Shown: positions 1-8,843 of the stretch, piece after piece
Position numbering within the stretch: position 1 is the first letter of the stretch
Layout: each line of letters starts with the position of its first letter
From: Psychroserpens ponticola
GTDB lineage: Bacteria; Bacteroidota; Bacteroidia; Flavobacteriales; Flavobacteriaceae
Assembly: GCF_023556315.2 (NCBI RefSeq)
Contig: NZ_CP116221.1
Location: 2,305,001-2,369,000 of the forward strand
DNA length: 64,000 nucleotides
Direction of reading: 5' to 3'
Notes under the pieces: model-generated
Seen by the model: the letters and a program-made list of their open reading frames with translations, nothing else
Databases searched by the model: none
Told to the model about the DNA's origin: nothing
Made by a program: the position numbers and the translations under genes

Positions 1-229
1 AAGCTTCACCTTCTCTGATCATTCCTTCAAAATCTGTTGATATGACTTCTGCAGAAACATCACCTTCAACAATATTGCAGATATTAACATAATGCTTCAT
101 AATGTTGTCATGACCTGTAATTCCTTCTTTAGCCATTAATGATGGATTTGTAGTTACTCCATCTAAAATACCCATATCTTGAGCTTCCTTAATTTGATCA
201 AGATTAGCTGTATCAATAAAAAATTTCAT
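1..229 (-). CDS. fsa: Fructose-6-phosphate aldolase / small transaldolase (5' part only)
   Basis: The 76 visible codons begin [16 protein letters not shown] and continue through [14 protein letters not shown], the N-terminal signature of the small transaldolase / fructose-6-phosphate aldolase family (about 215-220 residues). The family uses a Schiff-base lysine to exchange or cleave dihydroxyacetone units in sugar phosphates. The window edge cuts the gene, so that lysine lies outside and the choice between transaldolase and F6P aldolase cannot be made here. The start is the ATG in front of KFFIDTAN, the usual family N-terminus. A TAnnTTTG promoter element lies about 90 bases upstream. Confidence 0.9.
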   Translation of the reverse strand, partial: MKFFIDTANLDQIKEAQDMGILDGVTTNPSLMAKEGITGHDNIMKHYVNICNIVEGDVSAEVISTDFEGMIREGEA

Positions 230-317
230 ATAAATTGTGTTTTTATTTTCTCTGTTTTACTGAATTTATTTCAGTTAAGAAAAAACGTTATTGTGATTTA
301 TTCCAGTCACGAAATTA

Positions 318-325
318 CAAATTTA
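318..325 (-). promoter_or_regulatory. Promoter -7 element, TAAATTTG, upstream of the aldolase gene
   Basis: TAAATTTG on the minus strand matches the Bacteroidetes -7 consensus TAnnTTTG. It would give a leader of roughly 85 bases. No clear -33 TTG was found, so this is a motif match only. Confidence 0.4.
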
Positions 326-410
326 ACATTGCTTAAATGACATCTTTTTTTCAAAACATATCAACATATCAAAACAGAAAACACATTCATAATTTTTAGA
401 GCACTTTTCT

Positions 411-1214
411 CTATAATTTATAATGATTACGTAATAACTTCTCGTAAATTTTATCTGGAAGAATTCGTTTTAAAACAATTGAAAATTTTTGCATAAAAGC
501 ACCTACTTTATAATGAATTTTCGGGTTTTTAGTTTCAATGATTTTATATATGGCTCTTGCCATTTGTTTGGGATCATTTCCACTATCTACATGTGCATCC
601 ATCATGCTTAAAGTATTTTGATAAGTTTCTTTATATGGAGAGTTGTCTAAAACTGGAGCATGATATCGTCCAGCTGCAATATTTGTAGCAAAATCACCTG
701 GAGCAACGTTAGTCATTTTAATATTAAATCCACTAATTTCCATTCTAAATGCTTCTGTTACCAATTCTAAAGCACCTTTGCTTGCGCTATAAATTCCACG
801 ATATGGTAATCCCATATATCCAGCAATAGAAGTTATATTTATTATCAATCCAGAATTTTGTTCGCGCATTTGAGGCAAAACCGATTTTATCACATTTATT
901 GGCCCGAAAAAATTAGTCTCAAAATTACGCTTGATTTCTTCATCAGGAATTTCTTCTATTGGACCAGTAATTCCTGATCCAGCATTATTAATAAGAACAT
1001 CTAATCTACCAGACGTTTCTACGACTGCTTGAATTGCTTTTTTTATAGAAATAATATCTGCAACATCTAGAGCGACCAATTTAAATTTAGAATTTGGATA
1101 ACGATCTGGATTTCTACTTGTACCAAAAACGTCATAACCTTTAGAGGATAAAAATTCACCTATAGATTTTCCGATTCCAGAAGAGCCTCCTGTAATTAAT
1201 ACAACTTTAGACAT
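411..1214 (-). CDS. Short-chain dehydrogenase/reductase (SDR) family oxidoreductase
   Basis: This 267-residue classical SDR is an NAD(P)-dependent oxidoreductase. The Rossmann motif TGGSSGIG is at residues 8-15, NNAG at 76-79, and the catalytic Ser129, Tyr142 and Lys146 are all present (IYSASKG). Length and motif spacing are normal for the family. The C-terminal 60 residues are basic and hydrophobic, as in SDRs acting on lipid-like substrates, but the substrate cannot be read from the sequence. It lies downstream of the SRP RNA on the same strand. The start ATG gives the expected MSKVVLITGG N-terminus. Confidence 0.93.
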   Translation of the reverse strand: MSKVVLITGGSSGIGKSIGEFLSSKGYDVFGTSRNPDRYPNSKFKLVALDVADIISIKKAIQAVVETSGRLDVLINNAGSGITGPIEEIPDEEIKRNFETNFFGPINVIKSVLPQMREQNSGLIINITSIAGYMGLPYRGIYSASKGALELVTEAFRMEISGFNIKMTNVAPGDFATNIAAGRYHAPVLDNSPYKETYQNTLSMMDAHVDSGNDPKQMARAIYKIIETKNPKIHYKVGAFMQKFSIVLKRILPDKIYEKLLRNHYKL

Positions 1215-1279
1215 AAATTAATTGAACAATTTGAAGTTAAAAATACAATATAATTAGGAAAGTATTGCGCACAAAAAAA

Positions 1280-1373
1280 GGCAAGCTACCTACATCACAC
1301 CGCTACGACCGCGTACCTTTGCTTCGTTCCCGACCTGGAGGATTAAGCAGGAGCTGGTTGTGTAGGACTTGCC
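1280..1373 (-). ncRNA. ffs: Signal recognition particle RNA, small bacterial type (4.5S)
   Basis: Read on the minus strand, this about 94-nt stretch starts GGCAAG and ends CTTGCC, which pair as the closing helix. Its centre contains CCAGGTCGGGAACGAAGCA, the conserved apical region of the SRP RNA where Ffh binds (GGTC, GGAA-type tetraloop area and AAGCA). A run of seven T follows the 3' helix on the minus strand, as in an intrinsic terminator. It is much less AT-rich than its surroundings and has a well-formed promoter immediately upstream. It acts with Ffh in co-translational targeting of membrane proteins. Confidence 0.9.
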
Positions 1374-1378
1374 AGTTG

Positions 1379-1412
1379 CAAAGATACAATCTTTTAATAC
1401 TATAACCCAAAA
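1379..1412 (-). promoter_or_regulatory. Promoter of the SRP RNA gene (TTTTG ... TATCTTTG)
   Basis: On the minus strand a TTTTG (1412-1408) and the -7 element TATCTTTG (1386-1379) are separated by 21 bases, fitting the Bacteroidetes -33 TTG / -7 TAnnTTTG promoter. The -7 element ends five bases before the first paired base of the SRP RNA, so the predicted start site coincides with the RNA 5' end. Confidence 0.75.
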
Positions 1413-1633
1413 TATATTTCAGAAAAACTACTACTGCAAAAAACAACTTCAAAACATTTCGTTTTACTATTTTTTTAAGTCTAAACTTAGCAATACTATG
1501 CTAAAACTTATAAAAAATTATGCTTTATTGTATTTTTCCACATCGCTACGTCATTCTAAAACTTAATTTGGGTATAACAATGATTTTTTTTACCGAATTT
1601 TATTAAATAACTTGCATTAAAATTTGATACAAA

Positions 1634-2665
1634 ATGTCGACATTTAAATCTTTAATTCTCATAGCATTATCTCATTTATTAATCAACTGTGGAGATTCAA
1701 AACCTAAAAAAAATAATGTTTCTATTCATACTAATGCAAAAGATAATGTTGTAAAATTGGGCGAAACTGTAAAACTTTCGGTTAATAATCCAGATAATCT
1801 TGAGATATCTTCTATTAATTATACGCTTAATGGAGAAAGCATAAATGAATCTTTTCATTTAAATAATCAGCGACTAGGTATTCAAACTATTACGGCAACG
1901 ATAGATTATGGAGATTTAAAAGAGAATATATCTACTAAAATTACCATTCTAAATAATGAACTTCCTAAAATATATGGATACAAAATTATTAACGAGTATC
2001 CACATGATATCACATCATACACACAAGGTTTAGAATTCCATAATGGTGAGTTATATGAAAGTACAGGTCAATATGGAGAATCTAAACTTAGAAAAGTAGA
2101 TTATCAAACTGCTGAAGTCTTAAAAAATGTAGATTTAACGCAACAGTATTTTGGAGAAGGATTAACCATTTTAAACAATAACATCTACCAATTAACATGG
2201 AGAGAAAACACAGGTTTCGTTTACAATACTGAAACTTTTGAAAAAACGAGTAGTTTTAAATATGGCCAAAGCAAAGAAGGTTGGGGAATTTGTAATGATG
2301 GAACAACACTTTACAAATCTGATGGCACAGAAAACATCTGGTTATTAAATCCGAAAACACTAACAGAAGACTCGAAACTTCAAGTTTATACTAATAGAGG
2401 TAAAATCACAGAAATTAATGAAATGGAATGGATCAACGGAAAAATCTATGCCAATCGTTATCAAAAAAATGGAGTCGCTATTATTAATCCCAAAAATGGT
2501 GCTGTTGAAGGCGTTATAGACTTTTCTCCTTTACATAAATTAGTCACTCAACACCAAGGTTTAGATGTTCTGAATGGCATTGCTTATAATCCAGCTACCA
2601 AAACTATTTTTGTAACAGGTAAACGATGGGACAAATTGTTTGAAGTAGAAGTATTCGAAAAGTAA
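1634..2665 (+). CDS. Glutaminyl-peptide cyclotransferase (glutamine cyclotransferase family lipoprotein)
   Basis: The 343-residue product has a lipoprotein signal with lipobox LINC (Cys19), so it is probably anchored to an envelope membrane. Residues 30-110 resemble an Ig-like fold. From about residue 115 it matches the beta-propeller glutamine cyclotransferase family, with YTQGLEF, YESTGQYG, NEMEWINGKIYAN and HQGLDVLNGIAY motifs. Family members convert N-terminal glutamine of peptides to pyroglutamate. The stop codon lies one base before the start of the thioesterase gene, so the two are probably co-transcribed and translationally linked. Confidence 0.9.
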   Translation: MSTFKSLILIALSHLLINCGDSKPKKNNVSIHTNAKDNVVKLGETVKLSVNNPDNLEISSINYTLNGESINESFHLNNQRLGIQTITATIDYGDLKENISTKITILNNELPKIYGYKIINEYPHDITSYTQGLEFHNGELYESTGQYGESKLRKVDYQTAEVLKNVDLTQQYFGEGLTILNNNIYQLTWRENTGFVYNTETFEKTSSFKYGQSKEGWGICNDGTTLYKSDGTENIWLLNPKTLTEDSKLQVYTNRGKITEINEMEWINGKIYANRYQKNGVAIINPKNGAVEGVIDFSPLHKLVTQHQGLDVLNGIAYNPATKTIFVTGKRWDKLFEVEVFEK

Positions 2666-2666
2666 T

Positions 2667-3056
2667 ATGCTCATATTTATAAAAAACATTACTGTTTCAA
2701 CTAAAGACATAGACGCTCGTAATCATGTTAATAATGTAAGATATGTGCAATGGGTTCAAGACATTGCTGAAGATAATTGGATTAAAAACACCACAACTAC
2801 ACTAAGAGAAACGTATTACTGGGTGATGCTAAGTCATCACATTCAATATAAAGCCGAAGCTGTTTTAGGAGATAAATTACAATTAAAAACATTTGTCACC
2901 AAAGCTGAAGGTTTTAGATCAACTCGAATAGTAGAAATCTATAATCAAAACACAAATAAATTGTTGAGTTTATCTGAAACCATTTGGTGTTTAATGTCTC
3001 ATAAAACTAATAAACCGACTCGTATTAGTCAAGAAATCATTGATTTGTTTCAATAA
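2667..3056 (+). CDS. Acyl-CoA thioesterase, 4HBT hotdog fold
   Basis: This 129-residue single-hotdog protein has the 4-hydroxybenzoyl-CoA thioesterase signature DIDARNHVNNVRYVQW (residues 14-29), in which Asp16 and the HVNN segment form the usual active-site helix. Family members hydrolyse acyl-CoA or acyl-ACP thioesters as homotetramers in the cytoplasm. The substrate cannot be predicted. It follows the glutaminyl cyclotransferase gene by one base. A second, unrelated-context 4HBT protein occurs at 22.4-22.9 kb. Confidence 0.9.
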   Translation: MLIFIKNITVSTKDIDARNHVNNVRYVQWVQDIAEDNWIKNTTTTLRETYYWVMLSHHIQYKAEAVLGDKLQLKTFVTKAEGFRSTRIVEIYNQNTNKLLSLSETIWCLMSHKTNKPTRISQEIIDLFQ

Positions 3057-3140
3057 TTTCAGTGTTAAAAAATCTTAACCATATATGAGTTGTCGTTCAA
3101 ATTTTCTTAATTTGGATCACAAATCAATTTATATACATTC

Positions 3141-3884
3141 GTGACAAGACGAGTTCTTCTATATCTACTTCTTTTACCAATTTCAATTTTAGCTCAAACT
3201 ATTAATGGAAAAGTTTATGATGCTGAAACTACTGTTAAAGGCGCTTTAGTCGTAAATGTGACACAAAACATAATGACATACACCAATGACAATGGAGATT
3301 TTAAAATTGAAGCCAAAGTCAAAGATACTTTATATATAAGTTCTCTTTTTCACACTAAAACATTTATTAAAATAAAAAAAGTTGATTTCGACCATGTTGT
3401 GGTCATTGAAGTAAAAAAAGCCATTAATGAACTAGATGCCGTACTTTTAAGAGAAGAACGAGAACGACAATTTGATTCTGTCAAGATGGCTTCTCAGGTA
3501 AATTCACAAATTAAAGAAGATATAAAACGAAACTCATTTAAATATCAACCAACACCTAGTGGTAATATGGATATTATTGCTATAATTGGAATGGTTGGTC
3601 GACTTTTTAAAAGCAAAAAACCAATAGCAGAACCAATAATCCCAATTACATATAAGGAGCTTTCTACACTTTTTCTAAACGATCGCTTTTTTAATAAAGA
3701 CTTACTAGTTTTGGACTTAAATATTCCAAAGGAGTATCAAATTTTGTTCTTTGATTATTGTGATGCTAAAGAAATTGATTCAAAATTATTGGCTAAAAAC
3801 AAACAAGTTGACCTCCTTGAAGAACTTGTAATTTGCAGTCAGGAATTTCAAAAAATCATAGAGGAGTCAAAAAAAGACAACTAA
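3141..3884 (+). CDS. Secreted protein with carboxypeptidase-regulatory-like N-terminal domain
   Basis: The 247-residue protein starts at GTG (MTRRVLLYLLLLP), the only start that keeps the complete signal peptide, which should be cleaved near residue 18 (ILAQ). Residues 20-95 fit the CarboxypepD_reg-like/CNA-B-type beta-sandwich that often precedes TonB-dependent receptors (INGKVYDAE, TNDNGDFKIEA). The remaining 150 residues are charged, with no recognised domain. No TonB receptor follows. The role is unknown; a periplasmic or outer-membrane-associated location is inferred. Confidence 0.8.
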   Translation: MTRRVLLYLLLLPISILAQTINGKVYDAETTVKGALVVNVTQNIMTYTNDNGDFKIEAKVKDTLYISSLFHTKTFIKIKKVDFDHVVVIEVKKAINELDAVLLREERERQFDSVKMASQVNSQIKEDIKRNSFKYQPTPSGNMDIIAIIGMVGRLFKSKKPIAEPIIPITYKELSTLFLNDRFFNKDLLVLDLNIPKEYQILFFDYCDAKEIDSKLLAKNKQVDLLEELVICSQEFQKIIEESKKDN

Positions 3885-4003
3885 ATTATACGATTTGTTC
3901 TAAATTTCGGTTTTTATACTACAAATTGACTTCAAAAGTCATATTTTTAACGCAAAATGCACATTAAGTTTCTCACTCTTGTTTAGTAGATATTAAAACA
4001 ATT

Positions 4004-5542
4004 ATGAAAAGATTATTATACGTCCTATTTACAATATTATTTATAGCGCTTTGGAGTTCTTGCCGAAAAGACTTTGAATTTTCTCCAAGCAATGGTGACC
4101 TTACTTTTTCGAAAGACACGATTTATCTTGATACCGTTTTCACTAATATTGGTTCTAGCACTTATAATTTAAAAGTTTACAACAGAAGTGATGCCGATAT
4201 TTCCATTCCTACCTTACGTTTAACTCAAGGTGAAAATTCAAACTACAGATTAAATGTAGACGGAATGGCTGGAAAAGTATTTGAAGACGTTGAACTTCTT
4301 GCAAACGATAGTCTGTTTATTTTTGTTGAAACCACTTTTGATATTCAATCGGTTGTAGCTGCAGACAATCAGTTTTTATACACAGATGCTATTGAATTTG
4401 ATAGTGGTAGTAATTTTCAAAAAGTGGAATTAGTAACTTTAGTTAAAGATGCTATTTTTATTTTTCCTGATAAAGACAATTCTACTGGAATAATTGAAAC
4501 CTTAACTTTTGATGTAGATGGCGATGGTTTGCCTGATGAAACTTCTCTTCAAGGACGTTTTCTTGAAGATGATGAATTAACTTTCACAAACGAAAAACCT
4601 TATGTTATTTATGGTTTTGCAGCTGTAGATCAAGGCGATGTATTAACCATTGAAGCTGGAGCTCGTGTACATTTTCATGCCAATTCTGGATTACTTGTAA
4701 CCAATAATGCATCCTTAAAAGTTAATGGTTTATTAAGTAATGATCAAGAATTATTAGAAAACGAAGTTATTTTTGAAGGTGATCGTTTAGAACCACTTTA
4801 TGAGAATATTCCTGGGCAATGGTCTACAATTTATTTATTTGATGGAAGTGTCGATAATGAAATCAATTATGCTACCATTAAAAATTCAACTGTTGGTGTA
4901 TTATGTGAGTTTAACCAAGATGCAACAAACGATAAATTAACCATTACCAATTCACAAATTTACAATTCTAGTAATTTTGGAATATTAGCTCGAGCTACTT
5001 CAATTAGAGGAGAAAATTTAGTCATTAATAATTCTGGTCAGTCATCTTTTGCTGGAACAATTGGTGGAATATATAATTTCACACATTGCACCTTTGCAAA
5101 TTACTGGAATACAAGTTTTAGACAGTTTCCTTCGGTTTTACTCAATAATTATCTCATAAACGAAGACAATTCATTAACTCTAAATCCATTAGAAGCAGCC
5201 AATTTCAACAATTGTATCATCTACGGAAATGATAATGCTGAAATTGATATTTCTGGTGATTCTGATAGTGCTTTACTGTATAAATTCACAGACTGTTTGA
5301 TTCGTTTTGATGTCTTTGGAGATCCAATTGATTTTGAAGACTCTGAACACTTCGCAAACATTAGCTTAAATGATGATCCACTGTTTAAACTACCTTTTGA
5401 AAATGATTTAAGACTGAACGAAGGTTCTGGTGCTATAGGACTTGGTAGTTCTATGCTACCTATACCAGATGATATATTGGGAGTTGAAAGACCAACAATA
5501 TTTGATTTAGGCGCTTATCAATATGTGCCTACAGAAGACTAA
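4004..5542 (+). CDS. Lipoprotein with beta-helix-like repeats, function unknown
   Basis: The 512-residue product has a lipoprotein signal ending in WSSC (Cys20). The N-terminal 130 residues are beta-rich, with a DTVFTNIGSSTYNLKVYN segment like bacterial Ig-like domains. From about residue 185 it shows right-handed beta-helix character, with short strands carrying asparagine ladders (NSGLLVTNNASLKVNG, ITNSQIYNSSNFGILARA). It ends LGAYQYVP, typical of such polysaccharide-lyase-like folds, but no catalytic residues can be assigned. The stop codon overlaps the stop of the convergent FG-GAP gene by four bases. It is probably a conserved flavobacterial envelope protein. Confidence 0.8.
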   Translation: MKRLLYVLFTILFIALWSSCRKDFEFSPSNGDLTFSKDTIYLDTVFTNIGSSTYNLKVYNRSDADISIPTLRLTQGENSNYRLNVDGMAGKVFEDVELLANDSLFIFVETTFDIQSVVAADNQFLYTDAIEFDSGSNFQKVELVTLVKDAIFIFPDKDNSTGIIETLTFDVDGDGLPDETSLQGRFLEDDELTFTNEKPYVIYGFAAVDQGDVLTIEAGARVHFHANSGLLVTNNASLKVNGLLSNDQELLENEVIFEGDRLEPLYENIPGQWSTIYLFDGSVDNEINYATIKNSTVGVLCEFNQDATNDKLTITNSQIYNSSNFGILARATSIRGENLVINNSGQSSFAGTIGGIYNFTHCTFANYWNTSFRQFPSVLLNNYLINEDNSLTLNPLEAANFNNCIIYGNDNAEIDISGDSDSALLYKFTDCLIRFDVFGDPIDFEDSEHFANISLNDDPLFKLPFENDLRLNEGSGAIGLGSSMLPIPDDILGVERPTIFDLGAYQYVPTED

Positions 5543-7272
5543 TTACGTATAATTTTCTTAATAACATGTGACGTTTCTCCTTTAGCTTTTAATAAATATA
5601 CACCTTTAGAATAATTGCTAAGGTTAATGCTATTATCTGCTTGAGTAATTGTCTTTGTTAGAATTAAACGCCCCAAATAATCTACAACTTGAACATCTAA
5701 AGTTTCAGTAAAGTTTTTAACTGTAACAATTCCATTTGTAGGATTTGGCAACATACGAATGCTTTTTAATTGATGTTCTGAAGTTGACAACGTACTACTT
5801 TCCTCAATTAATAAGGTTTGATTGGGAGTAACATCTGTCAATACATCTTCTACTCCACTTAACCATGTCACTTTTACATAATCTATAGTAGTTGCATCAC
5901 CTATTCCGAAAATTTCTGTAGCAGAATTTTGTCCTAAAAATGCTTCACCACAAATGGTATAGCGATACATAACTTCATTATTTGCAAAGACTTCTATCCA
6001 AGAACCTATCCCATTTTTATTGCTTTGCACGCCTTTCAATTTCACTTTGAGCCAATTATTTGTATTCCCTTGATTTTGCCAAAGTGAATGATTATTCGGG
6101 GTTTGATTAGCCACTATAAAATCTTGAAAGCCATCATTATCAATATCACCAATAGCATTTGAAAAACTTTTAAATATATCATCTTCAAACCCTGAAGTAT
6201 TAGATAATTGATATGTATAACCCTCTTGGCATTCGTAAAACGCTGCAGTTAATAATCCGATATTTGGATTATCTATATAAGAGCTAATGTACAAATCCAA
6301 ATCTGTATCATTATCTGCATCAAAAAAATTTGCGCCCCAACCAATACTATTAAAACTCAATCCACTATCAATAGCAATATCATTAAAGGTTCCATCGCCA
6401 TTATTTTTCAGTAAATGATTCCCTTCTACTGTATTTGTTATATAAATATCGAGCCATCCATCATAATTATAATCATCAATTGTAGTAGACATTGCATTTG
6501 CAGCTACATCAGTACCAGAAGCAGCGCTTACGTCTGTAAAAGTATTATCGCCATTATTTCGATATAAAATATTAGTATTTAAGATTCTATCGTTTGACAT
6601 GTATATATCTTGAAAACCATCTTTGTCATAATCAAAAAAGGATGCACAAAACGTTAAGTGACCATTTAAGCTTATTCCTGAGGAAATAGATATATCTGTA
6701 AACGTCCCATTTCCATTATTCCTAAATAATTTATTGGGTAATGTTCCACTTACATCTTTATTAGAAATAAATAAATCTAAATAGCCATCATTATCAATAT
6801 CTCCAAAAGTTGCTCCATAAGTCGACAGAATATTAAAGTTAGAAAAACCTGCTGCTACTGTTACGTTTGTGAAGTTTAAATTACCATCATTTTGATATAA
6901 TAAATTGATGCCATCTAATCTAGTCACAAATAAATCATTATCATCATCATTATCATAATCGACCCAAATGACTTGTTTTGAATGACCTGTTATGGTCATT
7001 CCATAGAACTGTTCGACAAATTGACCAGAAATATTTTTAAAAAAACGAACGGGATCATCTCCTTTGCAAGCAATAGTAATATCGTCCCAACCATCATTAT
7101 CATAATCAAAAAAACTAACACCTCCTAAATTGCTTCCAGTAGATGAATTATTAACCAAACCTAAAGGAATGGCATTATTTTGAAATATAACCTGAGAATG
7201 TAAACTAATAGTGACTAATAACACAACTAGAACTGATACAAAAGGTTGTCCATTTTTTTTGATTAAAAACAT
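5539..7272 (-). CDS. FG-GAP (VCBS) repeat / ASPIC-UnbV surface protein with T9SS sorting domain
   Basis: This 577-residue protein has an N-terminal signal peptide and then a beta-propeller of FG-GAP/VCBS repeats with Ca-binding-like loops (FDYDNDGWDD, DYDNDDDNDLF, DIDNDGYLDLF and others). An ASPIC/UnbV domain follows at about residues 415-490 (NKNGIGSWIEVF, YRYTICGEAFLGQNS), and a type A T9SS C-terminal sorting domain ends the protein (MLPNPTNGIVTVKN, GVYLLKA). It should cross the outer membrane through the T9SS and stay on the surface or be released. A full-length paralogue (574 aa) lies at 52.2-53.9 kb with the same domain order. Confidence 0.92.
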   Translation of the reverse strand: MFLIKKNGQPFVSVLVVLLVTISLHSQVIFQNNAIPLGLVNNSSTGSNLGGVSFFDYDNDGWDDITIACKGDDPVRFFKNISGQFVEQFYGMTITGHSKQVIWVDYDNDDDNDLFVTRLDGINLLYQNDGNLNFTNVTVAAGFSNFNILSTYGATFGDIDNDGYLDLFISNKDVSGTLPNKLFRNNGNGTFTDISISSGISLNGHLTFCASFFDYDKDGFQDIYMSNDRILNTNILYRNNGDNTFTDVSAASGTDVAANAMSTTIDDYNYDGWLDIYITNTVEGNHLLKNNGDGTFNDIAIDSGLSFNSIGWGANFFDADNDTDLDLYISSYIDNPNIGLLTAAFYECQEGYTYQLSNTSGFEDDIFKSFSNAIGDIDNDGFQDFIVANQTPNNHSLWQNQGNTNNWLKVKLKGVQSNKNGIGSWIEVFANNEVMYRYTICGEAFLGQNSATEIFGIGDATTIDYVKVTWLSGVEDVLTDVTPNQTLLIEESSTLSTSEHQLKSIRMLPNPTNGIVTVKNFTETLDVQVVDYLGRLILTKTITQADNSINLSNYSKGVYLLKAKGETSHVIKKIIRN

Positions 7273-7372
7273 AGCGATTGTTTTAAAAACATTTAAAAAT
7301 AGCTAAATTATTAAATATCTATATTTATTTCCTTTTAGAGCAGAATTACAAAATCTTGATTAATAACTACTC

Positions 7373-8644
7373 TTATGAAAATAGAGGCTTATCACTCATC
7401 ATTACATTTACACTTTCTGCTATTGCTTCAAGTTTCTCATCGTTTTCATAATGATTAATCACATCATCAATAAAAGCTACAATAGCTTCCATATCATTTT
7501 CTTTTAATCCTCTTGTCGTTATCGCAGCTGTTCCTACACGAATTCCAGATGTAACAAACGGACTTTTATCATCAAAAGGCACCATGTTTTTATTTACAGT
7601 AATATCTGCCTTTCCTAGCGCTTCTTCTGCAGCTTTTCCAGTAATATTTTTATTACGCAAATCAATAAGCATCATATGATTATCTGTACCACCAGAAATG
7701 ATATGATATCCTCGACTTACAAAAGCACTCGCCATTGCAGCGGCATTAGCCTTCACTTGTAACATATAGTGCATAAAATCGTCAGTTAATGCTTCTCCAA
7801 AAGCAATAGCTTTAGCAGCAATGATGTGTTCTAATGGTCCTCCTTGATTCCCAGGAAAAACTGCCGAATTAAAAAGTGAGGACATCTTTTTTAGATTTCC
7901 ACTTTTTAATTTTAAACCAAACGGATTGTCAAAATCTTGACCCATTAAAATCAAACCACCTCTTGGTCCACGTAATGTTTTATGTGTTGTCGTAGTAACT
8001 ACATGACAATGTGGTATGGGATCATTAAGAATACCTTTAGCTATCAACCCAGAAGGATGTGAAATATCTGCAAATAATATCGCATCAACACTATCAGCTA
8101 TTTCACGAAAACGTTTAAAATCAATATCACGAGAGTATGCAGAAGCACCAGCTATTATCAATTGAGGCTTTTCACGTGTAGCGATCTCTTGAATCTTGTC
8201 ATAATTTAAGACACCTGTTTCTTCTTCTACTCCATAAAACACTGGATTGTATAATTTACCAGAGAAATTTACAGGAGAGCCATGAGTTAAATGACCACCA
8301 TGAGATAAATCAAAACCCAATATCTTATCTCCTGGTTTTAAACACGCTGCAAAAACAGCAGTATTTGCCTGACTTCCAGAATGTGGTTGCACATTAGCAT
8401 AAGAAGCACCAAATAAAGTTTTTGCGCGATCAATTGCTAACTGCTCAACTTCATCAACGATTTCACAACCTCCATAATAACGCTTACCAGGATAACCTTC
8501 AGCATATTTGTTAGTTAAAACTGAACCTGCAGCTTCCATAACTTGGTCGCTAACAAAATTTTCTGAAGCAATAAGTTCTAAACCATTAATTTGTCGTTGT
8601 TTTTCAGCTTCTATGAGTTCGAAGATTTGTTGATCGCGTTGCAT
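7373..8644 (-). CDS. glyA: Serine hydroxymethyltransferase
   Basis: The 423-residue PLP enzyme interconverts serine plus tetrahydrofolate with glycine plus 5,10-methylene-tetrahydrofolate in the cytoplasm, feeding one-carbon metabolism. The PLP lysine is Lys222 in [14 protein letters not shown]. The N-terminal [21 protein letters not shown] and QPHSGSQAN signatures are intact. Length is normal. A TATTTTTG promoter element lies 25 bases upstream. It is monocistronic and divergent from fahA. Confidence 0.97.
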   Translation of the reverse strand: MQRDQQIFELIEAEKQRQINGLELIASENFVSDQVMEAAGSVLTNKYAEGYPGKRYYGGCEIVDEVEQLAIDRAKTLFGASYANVQPHSGSQANTAVFAACLKPGDKILGFDLSHGGHLTHGSPVNFSGKLYNPVFYGVEEETGVLNYDKIQEIATREKPQLIIAGASAYSRDIDFKRFREIADSVDAILFADISHPSGLIAKGILNDPIPHCHVVTTTTHKTLRGPRGGLILMGQDFDNPFGLKLKSGNLKKMSSLFNSAVFPGNQGGPLEHIIAAKAIAFGEALTDDFMHYMLQVKANAAAMASAFVSRGYHIISGGTDNHMMLIDLRNKNITGKAAEEALGKADITVNKNMVPFDDKSPFVTSGIRVGTAAITTRGLKENDMEAIVAFIDDVINHYENDEKLEAIAESVNVMMSDKPLFS

Positions 8645-8669
8645 ATATAATATTTGAATTAAAATTTAT

Positions 8670-8677
8670 CAAAAATA
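8670..8677 (-). promoter_or_regulatory. glyA promoter -7 element (TATTTTTG)
   Basis: The minus-strand TATTTTTG matches TAnnTTTG and sits 25 bases before the glyA start codon. No clear -33 TTG at standard spacing was seen. Confidence 0.5.
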
Positions 8678-8801
8678 AGAAATCATCTTCTGAAAAGGTT
8701 TTAAAAATGTGAGTTTAACGCAATGTTTTATGAGCAGGTTATTAACATTAATTTTAAACTATTTTTTAAGGATTTATGCAATTAAAACAAAAAAAAATAT
8801 G

Positions 8802-8809
8802 TACGTTTG
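8802..8809 (+). promoter_or_regulatory. fahA promoter -7 element (TACGTTTG)
   Basis: TACGTTTG matches the TAnnTTTG consensus and would give a leader of about 30 bases. Together with the glyA element it makes this a divergent promoter region. Confidence 0.5.
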
Positions 8810-8843
8810 AATAGAAAATAATAACAAAATAATATTAAAAACT

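Noticed and set aside
1369-1566. A 65-codon open frame after the SRP RNA.
   Set aside because: It overlaps the SRP RNA 5' end and its promoter, has no family resemblance, and its composition is that of AT-rich intergenic DNA.
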